DNA of 64,000 bases from Oscillospiraceae bacterium (lineage in GTDB: Bacteria > Bacillota > Clostridia > Oscillospirales > Oscillospiraceae). The translations under genes were made by a program, and so were the position numbers. A model generated the notes under the pieces. That model worked only from the letters and a program-made list of their open reading frames with translations, had not been told where the DNA came from and searched no databases. The number at the start of each line of letters is the position of its first letter. Position 1 is the stretch's first letter. Location: contig CAJTEA010000002.1 in assembly GCA_910575265.1 (NCBI GenBank), positions 63,503 to 127,502 of the forward strand, read 5' to 3'. Below are positions 59,023-64,000 of this stretch, one piece after another.

Positions 59023-60006
59023 TCACATCGCCTTTACGGCCTCTTGGGCTGTTTTCACCAGATAGCCCATAGCATGGACAGGCCAGCGGCCCGCCGCCGT
59101 CTCCCCGGTGAGCATCAGGGAGGAGGCGCCGTCCAGAACCCCGTTGTAGATGTCACTCACCTCCGCCCGGGTGGGAACAGGGCGCCGCTCCATGGACCAC
59201 AGCAGCTGGGTCACCAGGCAGAAGGGCGTTCCCGCCGCCCGGCACCGCCGGGCGATGTCCTTTTGGATGGCTGGCAGCTTCCACAGGGGCATAGTGTTGC
59301 CCAGGTCGCCCCGGGCGACGCAGACCTGATCCGCCGTCCGGATGATCTCATCCAGGTGCTCCAGCCCCTGCTCCTCCTCGATTTTTGCCATAATCCGGAC
59401 CCCGCCCAGCCCCAGGCTGTCCAGGGTGTCCCGCAGGATCTCAATGTCCCGGCGGCCCCGGACGAAGGGCTGCAAAATATGGGTCGCGCCGCACTGCCCC
59501 GCCTGGTTCAGGTTTTCCAGGTCGGCGGGTGTGAGAGTGGGGGTGTCCACCTCCATGCCCAGGAGGGACAGGCTTTTTTTGCTCCGCAGCGGCCCGCCCC
59601 GGACCACCTGGCACAGCAGCACGGAAGGGCTGGAGCGCTTGACCTGAAGGAGCAGCGCGCCGTCGTCAATGGAAATCTCCTGGCCCCGCCGGGCGCTCTG
59701 GAGGATGCTGGGCGGCACCGGGATGCCGCCGTCTCCCAGCAGCACCTCGTCCCCCTCCCGCAGCAGGATGGGCCGGGGCAGGTCACCCACCCGCAGCTCC
59801 GGCCCCTGAAGGTCCAGAATCAGGTGGGCGTTCCCCCGCCCCGCCCCACGGGCGGAGGGCCAGTACAGTTCCTGAAGCAGCGGGGCGCACTGGGTCAGAC
59901 TGGTGTGGGACAGGTTTACCCGGATGCCCGTCATGCCCGCTTGGAACATCTGGTCCAAAATGTCCCGCCGGGCACAGGGCTCCCCCAGGGTGGCGTAAAA
60001 TTCCAT
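59023..60006 (-). CDS. Short pyruvate kinase-like protein lacking the C-terminal domain
   Basis: A 327-residue protein homologous to the A and B domains of pyruvate kinase but about 140-250 residues shorter than usual. Seen: GIRVNLSHTSL (usually RxNFSHG), LDLQGPELRVG, ISIDDGALLLQV, IMAKIEEEQG (catalytic Lys and metal Glu), ARGDLGNTMP and PTRAEVSDIYNGVLDGASSLMLTGETAAG. The allosteric C-domain is absent and the sequence ends at VKTAQEAVKAM, right after the barrel. The key catalytic residues appear kept, so it may be an active, unregulated paralogue; whether it uses PEP is unproven. ATG at 60006 after AAAGGGG. A canonical pyruvate kinase is not in the window. Confidence 0.82.
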   Translation of the reverse strand: MEFYATLGEPCARRDILDQMFQAGMTGIRVNLSHTSLTQCAPLLQELYWPSARGAGRGNAHLILDLQGPELRVGDLPRPILLREGDEVLLGDGGIPVPPSILQSARRGQEISIDDGALLLQVKRSSPSVLLCQVVRGGPLRSKKSLSLLGMEVDTPTLTPADLENLNQAGQCGATHILQPFVRGRRDIEILRDTLDSLGLGGVRIMAKIEEEQGLEHLDEIIRTADQVCVARGDLGNTMPLWKLPAIQKDIARRCRAAGTPFCLVTQLLWSMERRPVPTRAEVSDIYNGVLDGASSLMLTGETAAGRWPVHAMGYLVKTAQEAVKAM

Positions 60007-60060
60007 ACAGATCATCCCCTTTGTTCCTATTATGAGGGCTAAGAGTCCGGAAGTCAAGGG

Positions 60061-60089
60061 TTGCCCTTTGGCGAACTTTCCGGTATAAT
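60061..60089 (+). promoter_or_regulatory. Promoter of the ruvX unit
   Basis: TTGCCC (60061-60066), 17-bp spacer, TATAAT (60084-60089), 25 bp before the start codon. Confidence 0.7.
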
Positions 60090-60113
60090 GGGCCAGAAGA
60101 GAGGAGCGATACC

Positions 60114-60536
60114 ATGCGCGTAATGGCAATCGACTACGGCGACGCCCACACCGGGGTGGCCATTTCCGATCCCACCGGCTTTCTCACCGGGACCACCACC
60201 ACCATCAACAGCTGGCGGCAGGAGGTTGTGGTGGACAAGCTGGCCCGGTTGATCGAAGAGCACCGCCCGGACGAGGTGGTGCTGGGCTTTCCCAAAAATA
60301 TGGACGGCACCGACGGGAAAAAGGCGGACCTCTACCGGGAGCTGGCCGCGGCGCTGGAGGAGGTCACCGGCACGCGGGTGATCCTCTGGGACGAGCGCCG
60401 CACCACCATCGACGCCCACCAGATTCTGCTCAACCAGGGCAAAGACGGCCGGAAGCGGAAAAAAATTGTGGATTCTGTGGCCGCGTCCCTGATTCTGGAG
60501 AACTATTTAGACTTTAAACGGATGAAACAGGAGTGA
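60114..60536 (+). CDS. ruvX: Putative Holliday junction resolvase RuvX/YqgF
   Basis: A 140-residue RNase H-fold protein: MRVMAIDYGDAHTGVAISD carries the first catalytic Asp, LGFPKNMDGT and WDERRTT the middle motif, and KKIVDSVAASLILENYL the C-terminal Asp. YqgF is linked to 16S rRNA 5' processing and DNA repair. GAGGAG precedes the ATG. The ribonuclease-like lipoprotein gene follows 6 bp later, an unusual partner. Confidence 0.92.
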   Translation: MRVMAIDYGDAHTGVAISDPTGFLTGTTTTINSWRQEVVVDKLARLIEEHRPDEVVLGFPKNMDGTDGKKADLYRELAAALEEVTGTRVILWDERRTTIDAHQILLNQGKDGRKRKKIVDSVAASLILENYLDFKRMKQE

Positions 60537-60542
60537 TTTAAG

Positions 60543-61103
60543 ATGAAACGACGGATTCCCAGCCTTCTGCTGTCTCTGTTGGCCCTGCTGACGCTCACCG
60601 CCTGCGGGGAAAGCCCGGGGGACAGCTTTGTACCGGAAGCGTCCAACGACACCATCTGGGCCGTGGTTCCGGATGGCGGCGGTTCCGAGGAGAATCAGGC
60701 TCCTTCCAACGCCGACCAAAGCGGCGGCAAGAGCGGCGAAGGCAACGGTTCAATCGACGAGGACGGCTGGTATGATTCCAAGAAGGAGGTGGCCCTGTAC
60801 ATCCATCTGTACGGCGAGCTGCCGGACAACTACGTCACGAAAAAAGAGGCCGAGGACGCCGGCTGGACCGGCGGCAATGTGGAGCGCTGGACTGGAGAGG
60901 GCACCGCCATCGGCGGCGGCTACTTCGGCAACTACGAGGCTCTGCTCCCCAAGGAACAGGGCCGGACCTACACCGAGTGCGATATCGACACCGTAGGAGA
61001 GAACTCCCGGGGAGCCAAACGCATCATCTTTTCCAACGACGGCCTGATCTACTACACCGAGGACCACTACGAGAGCTTCGAGCTGCTGTATGGGGAACCA
61101 TAA
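60543..61103 (+). CDS. Barnase-like ribonuclease lipoprotein
   Basis: A 186-residue protein: signal peptide MKRRIPSLLLSLLALLTLTAC with lipobox LTAC (Cys21), an acidic Gly/Ser linker (about 22-75) and a microbial ribonuclease (N1/T1-like) domain (about 76-186). The latter has VALYIHLYGELPDNYVTKKE, FGNYEALLP, RTYTECDIDTVG (general-base Glu), AKRIIFSNDGLIYYTEDHY (Arg and His). The residue set matches barnase, a guanyl-preferring RNase. A lipid anchor would place it outside the cell. No barstar-like inhibitor is adjacent. Confidence 0.88.
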   Translation: MKRRIPSLLLSLLALLTLTACGESPGDSFVPEASNDTIWAVVPDGGGSEENQAPSNADQSGGKSGEGNGSIDEDGWYDSKKEVALYIHLYGELPDNYVTKKEAEDAGWTGGNVERWTGEGTAIGGGYFGNYEALLPKEQGRTYTECDIDTVGENSRGAKRIIFSNDGLIYYTEDHYESFELLYGEP

Positions 61104-61112
61104 TATCACACA

Positions 61113-61140
61113 CAAGAGCCGCCCGGCGGGGCGGCTCTTG
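61113..61140. terminator. Terminator between the ribonuclease and GH13 genes
   Basis: CAAGAGCCGCCC and GGGCGGCTCTTG (61113-61124, 61129-61140) form a perfect 12-bp stem with GGCG loop, between convergent genes. Confidence 0.85.
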
Positions 61141-61153
61141 CTTATTGTATTTA

Positions 61154-62467
61154 TCAGCGCTCGCACTTCCAGAAGAAGGCGCTGTAGGGGGGCAGCTCGC
61201 TGCCGCCGCCGAAGTCGTGGTCCTCCCCGGAAATCAGATCTTCCGCCCGACCGCAGCCGGCGTCAAAGTGGGCGGTGTAGGGGACGCCCTCGGCGTTGAT
61301 CGCCACCAGCACCCGCTCGCCGTCGCAGGAGCGCTCAAAGATGATCTGTCTGTTGGTGAGGACCACGTTGCGGTAGGCCCCATAACACAGGGCGCGGCTG
61401 TTCTTCTTGGCCTCGGCCAGTCGGGCGATCCAGGCGGTCAGGTCGTTCCACTCCGGCTTCTCCAGGGCGGGGCGCAGCTCCGCGTCGCTGCCGCGGCTCT
61501 TGCTCCCCTGAATCCCCCACTCGCTGCCGTAGTAGATGGAGGGCACCCCCGGCATGCCGAAGGCCATGGCCCAGGCGGGGCGCAGATGGTCCGGGTTGGT
61601 GAGCTTGGAGGCGATCCGGTCCACATCGTGGTTGTCCAGAAAGGAGAGCAGGTGCTTTCCCTTGTACAACGTCCACTGCTCCGGGCCGAACTGCCGGGCC
61701 AGGGAGTGGCCGATCTCGAACATGTTCATGGAGTTGAACGCCGACCACAGCCCCTTGTAGCACTCGTAGTTGGTGACGGAGTGGCACATGTCATCGGCCA
61801 TCCAGCGGTTGTAATCGCCGTGGAGGGTCTCACCCATCAGCGCGAAATCGGGCTTGACGCTGTTGGCAAAGCTCCGCAGCCGCTTCAGGTACTCGGGAGC
61901 CAGACAGTAGGCCACATCCAGCCGCAGGCCGTCAATGCCAAAGCGCTCCACCCAGGAGCGGATGGCGTCGAACTGGTGCTGGACCACCGCCGGGTTGAAC
62001 AGATTCAGCTTGACCAGCTCGTTGTGGCCCTCCCAGCCCTCATACCAGAAGCCGTCGCCGTACTCGGTATTGCCGTCGAAGTTCAGGTTGAACCAGTCCT
62101 TGTAGGGACTGTCCCACTTCTTCTCCCGCACATCCTTGAAGGCCCAGAAGCCCCGGCCCACATGGTTGAACACGCCGTCCAGCATCACCCGCAGCCCGGC
62201 GTCGTGAAAGGCCTGACAGACCGCGGCCAGGTCGCCGTCAGTGCCCAGGCGGGGATCCAGATGGTAGTAGTCCCGGGTGTCGTAGCCGTGGCGGTCGCTG
62301 TCGAACACCGGGTTGAGCAGGACCGTGTCCGCCCCGGTCTTTTTGATATGCTCCACCCAATCCAGCAGACGCAGGATGCGGGGAGCCACTACCCCGTCGT
62401 TTTCCGCCGGCGCGCCGCACAGGCCGAGGGGGTAAATTTGATAGATTACCGCTTGATCAAACCACAT
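61154..62467 (-). CDS. GH13 alpha-amylase-family glycosidase
   Basis: A 437-residue cytosolic enzyme: region I DGVFNHVG, region II GLRLDVAYC (nucleophile Asp), region III ALMGETLHGD (acid/base Glu), region IV FLDNHDVDRI. The barrel starts AVIYQIYPLGLCG and a short beta C-domain follows. The sequence resembles neopullulanase/cyclomaltodextrinase-like or maltodextrin glucosidases, but no N-terminal dimerisation domain is present. It has no signal peptide, so the substrate is probably an imported or stored alpha-glucan oligosaccharide. The ATG at 62467 follows GGAGAG. Confidence 0.92.
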   Translation of the reverse strand: MWFDQAVIYQIYPLGLCGAPAENDGVVAPRILRLLDWVEHIKKTGADTVLLNPVFDSDRHGYDTRDYYHLDPRLGTDGDLAAVCQAFHDAGLRVMLDGVFNHVGRGFWAFKDVREKKWDSPYKDWFNLNFDGNTEYGDGFWYEGWEGHNELVKLNLFNPAVVQHQFDAIRSWVERFGIDGLRLDVAYCLAPEYLKRLRSFANSVKPDFALMGETLHGDYNRWMADDMCHSVTNYECYKGLWSAFNSMNMFEIGHSLARQFGPEQWTLYKGKHLLSFLDNHDVDRIASKLTNPDHLRPAWAMAFGMPGVPSIYYGSEWGIQGSKSRGSDAELRPALEKPEWNDLTAWIARLAEAKKNSRALCYGAYRNVVLTNRQIIFERSCDGERVLVAINAEGVPYTAHFDAGCGRAEDLISGEDHDFGGGSELPPYSAFFWKCER

Positions 62468-62520
62468 TGTGAATCTCTCCTTTCGCCCGGTTGGGCGAGA
62501 TTTTGTCCTCGTCCATCATA

Positions 62521-63441
62521 CTACGTTTGACCGTTTTTCGCAAGCAGGGATTCCACCTCCGGCCGTTTTTCCAGCTCCCGGTCCAGGCAGGCGAGAAAGG
62601 CCTGGGTGAGCTCCTCCTTCCGCCGGGGGCCCAGCAGATAGTAGATGATTTCATCCGGGGGGCCGTTTTCCAGCCGGCGAACCGTCAGCCCCAGCTTTCG
62701 GCTCAGGGGGACCGCCACCACCGCCGGAGCCACCGCCCAGCTGTCCCACCAGCTGTCCCGCCAGCCGAAGAACTCCTCCAGCAGGGACATCTGGTCCAAC
62801 ACCGCCCGGGGCGGCGAGGCCGTGCTGAACCAGAAGGAGTGCCAAAGGTCGTATTCTGGGTTCCAGGGCAGGCGCAGCTCCCGGGACGGATCCAGCTGGG
62901 AGGGCTGGACTGTCTCCGGCCAGTCCAGCCCCGGCCCGGTGAGCAGCATCATCGTTGAACGGAAGGCGGGAACCGTCTCCACCTGGGGGTGGTACATGTG
63001 GTCGGAGATCAGCGCGATGTCCGCCAGACCCTGGGCGATGTAGTCATAGGCCTCCCGGGAGTGGTAGTTGTGGAAGGTGAGCGCCCGGTCCGGCTCCTCC
63101 TCCAGGAAATCCCGGAGTACCGGCGGCAGCAGATAGGACACCAGACTGCCCACCGAGGCCACCCGCAGCTTCTTCCTCCAGTCCTGTCCGGCCACCTCCC
63201 GGGCCTCTCGCCACAACAGCCGCCACTTTTCCGCCACCTGGACAAAATCCCGCCCCTGATCGGTGAGCTCCGTCTGCCGCTGGCCCCGGCCCCGGCTGAC
63301 CAGAGCGCAGCCCAGCTCCTCCTCCAGCGCCCGCAGGTGCCGGCTCACCGCCGGCTGAGTAATATACAGCGCCCGCGCCGCCGCCGAAACACCGCCCAAT
63401 TTGGCCACGGCCAGAAAAACCTCAATTTCCTGATGGGTCAT
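62521..63441 (-). CDS. LysR-family regulator divergent from a MATE transporter gene
   Basis: A 306-residue LysR regulator: helix-turn-helix in 1-60 (MTHQEIEVFLAVAKLGGVSA, TQPAVSRHLRALEEELG) and effector domain from about residue 92 (KLRVASVGSLVSYLLPP). Trp-rich effector-domain stretch WHSFWFSTASPP and WRDSWWDSWA is unusual and may line an aromatic ligand site. A perfect palindrome at 63458-63475 lies between it and the MATE gene. It probably controls that exporter. Confidence 0.9.
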   Translation of the reverse strand: MTHQEIEVFLAVAKLGGVSAAARALYITQPAVSRHLRALEEELGCALVSRGRGQRQTELTDQGRDFVQVAEKWRLLWREAREVAGQDWRKKLRVASVGSLVSYLLPPVLRDFLEEEPDRALTFHNYHSREAYDYIAQGLADIALISDHMYHPQVETVPAFRSTMMLLTGPGLDWPETVQPSQLDPSRELRLPWNPEYDLWHSFWFSTASPPRAVLDQMSLLEEFFGWRDSWWDSWAVAPAVVAVPLSRKLGLTVRRLENGPPDEIIYYLLGPRRKEELTQAFLACLDRELEKRPEVESLLAKNGQT

Positions 63442-63457
63442 CGTGTCACCCTCTAAA

Positions 63458-63475
63458 TATAATCAGTTGATTATA
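63458..63475. promoter_or_regulatory. Palindrome in the LysR/MATE intergenic region
   Basis: TATAATCAGTTGATTATA is a perfect palindrome with 8-bp arms. The ATxxTCA..TGAxxAT symmetry and AT content suit a LysR binding site. It lies 16 bp upstream of the LysR start and about 40 bp before the MATE promoter. Confidence 0.55.
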
Positions 63476-63496
63476 TTATAGCGTAGAAAACGGCAT

Positions 63497-63525
63497 TTTA
63501 CAAGGGATATCCGGTTTGCTATACT
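63497..63525 (+). promoter_or_regulatory. Promoter of the MATE gene
   Basis: TTTACA (63497-63502), 17-bp spacer, TATACT (63520-63525), 48 bp before the start codon. Confidence 0.65.
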
Positions 63526-63540
63526 GTGCTCAGAACCGAT

Positions 63541-63554
63541 CCCCCCCCCGGGGG
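63541..63554 (+). repeat. C9G5 homopolymer tract in the MATE leader
   Basis: Nine C directly followed by five G, between the promoter and the ribosome binding site (AAAGGAG, 63558-63564). It can form a GGGG/CCCC hairpin and is prone to length change. Confidence 0.6.
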
Positions 63555-63572
63555 ATGAAAGGAGCACACACT

Positions 63573-64000
63573 ATGAGTCGCGCACCGCTCACCCATGGAA
63601 CCATCAGCCATCAGCTGGCGGCGTTATCCGTCCCGATGCTGGCGGGAAACATCCTCCAGCAGCTGTATAATACGGTGGACGCGGTGATCGTGGGCCGCTT
63701 CGTTGGGGACGCCGCCTTTGGGGCGGTGGGGGTGGCCGGGTCGGTGATGAACCTGTTCCTGTTCCTCATCAGCGGCGGCTGTGACGGGGTGGAAACTCTC
63801 CTGTCCCAGTTTTACGGAGCGGAGGACGGCCCGACCTTCCGCCGGGACTTCTACCTGTCCGGGGTGTTCGGTGCGGGGGCGTCCCTGGCGCTCACGGCGC
63901 TGGGCCTGCTGGCGCTCTCCCCGCTGCTGGCCCTGCTCCGGACCCCGGATAACGTGGCGGGCTACACCGCGGACTATCTGCAAATCATCTTCCTGGGTTT
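63573..64000 (+). CDS. MATE-family efflux transporter, N-terminal part (gene runs off the window)
   Basis: The first 142 residues: MSRAPLTHGTISHQLAALSV and PMLAGNILQQLYNTVDAVIVG, RFVGDAAFGAVGVAGSVMN, and ISGGCDGVETLLSQFYGAED are the MATE signature for the first three to four membrane helices. MATE proteins export cationic drugs or metabolites with Na+ or H+. AAAGGAG precedes the ATG at 63573. Likely controlled by the divergent LysR. Confidence 0.9.
   Translation, partial: MSRAPLTHGTISHQLAALSVPMLAGNILQQLYNTVDAVIVGRFVGDAAFGAVGVAGSVMNLFLFLISGGCDGVETLLSQFYGAEDGPTFRRDFYLSGVFGAGASLALTALGLLALSPLLALLRTPDNVAGYTADYLQIIFLG

Overview
The window reads as chromosomal DNA of a GC-rich anaerobic Firmicute (class Clostridia), most like gut Oscillospiraceae such as the Flavonifractor/Lawsonibacter group. 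This is inferred from the AGGAGG-type ribosome binding sites, the murB-rapZ-yvcK-whiA block, an [FeFe] hydrogenase, DUF3842 and PRK06851-type proteins, and selenium-dependent hydroxylase maturation genes. Both window ends cut genes: an XdhC-like gene on the left and a MATE transporter on the right.

1-7.4 kb is a selenium / molybdenum-hydroxylase maturation region: XdhC-like (partial), a Crp/Fnr regulator, divergent yqeC-yqeB, then on the opposite strand yedE, a TusA-like protein, a DUF3343 protein and selD. A cysteine-desulfurase-like enzyme and a LysR regulator read divergently from yedE. The Crp/Fnr intergenic region carries two matching 14-bp palindromes placed for autorepression and for activation of yqeCB.

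7.4-21 kb is mostly housekeeping, all on the minus strand: yjdF with a probable yjdF-type riboswitch leader, two MgtC-like proteins, dnaE, a small orphan gene, whiA, yvcK, rapZ, a conserved unknown, murB, guaB, and a three-gene unit with an acyl-ACP thioesterase.

21-29 kb is a catabolic island on the minus strand: a tripartite tricarboxylate-type transporter (TctC, TctB, TctA), a shikimate/quinate dehydrogenase-like AroE, a type I 3-dehydroquinate dehydratase and a xylose-isomerase-like TIM barrel, bracketed by two related LysR regulators. Together these could import quinate or shikimate and convert it to protocatechuate. This is the most interesting candidate system in the window.

29-38.7 kb is scarred accessory DNA: decayed IS5- and IS256-like transposase fragments, a cytidylate-kinase-like gene, and a MATE gene truncated by a junction with an integrative-element remnant. 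The remnant carries a thioester/Cna-B surface adhesin, a CAP protein, a class D-like sortase, an anchored surface protein, a Toprim protein and a ribbon-helix-helix protein. A tRNA-Leu(UAG) follows.

38.7-64 kb is core and semi-core again: DUF3842, a patatin-like lipase, an XpaC-TelA-TPM operon, an SSB-like gene with a hairpin over its start codon, an SLH protein, asnA with a split B12-dependent methionine synthase, a GH25 lysozyme, and a P-loop protein. A sulfite/nitrite reductase next to an iron ABC transporter and siroheme synthase suggests siroheme-dependent anaerobic reduction. Then come a group-B-like [FeFe] hydrogenase, a short pyruvate-kinase-like protein, ruvX, a barnase-like lipoprotein, a GH13 glycosidase, and a LysR/MATE divergent pair. 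I saw no CRISPR array, rRNA or prophage.
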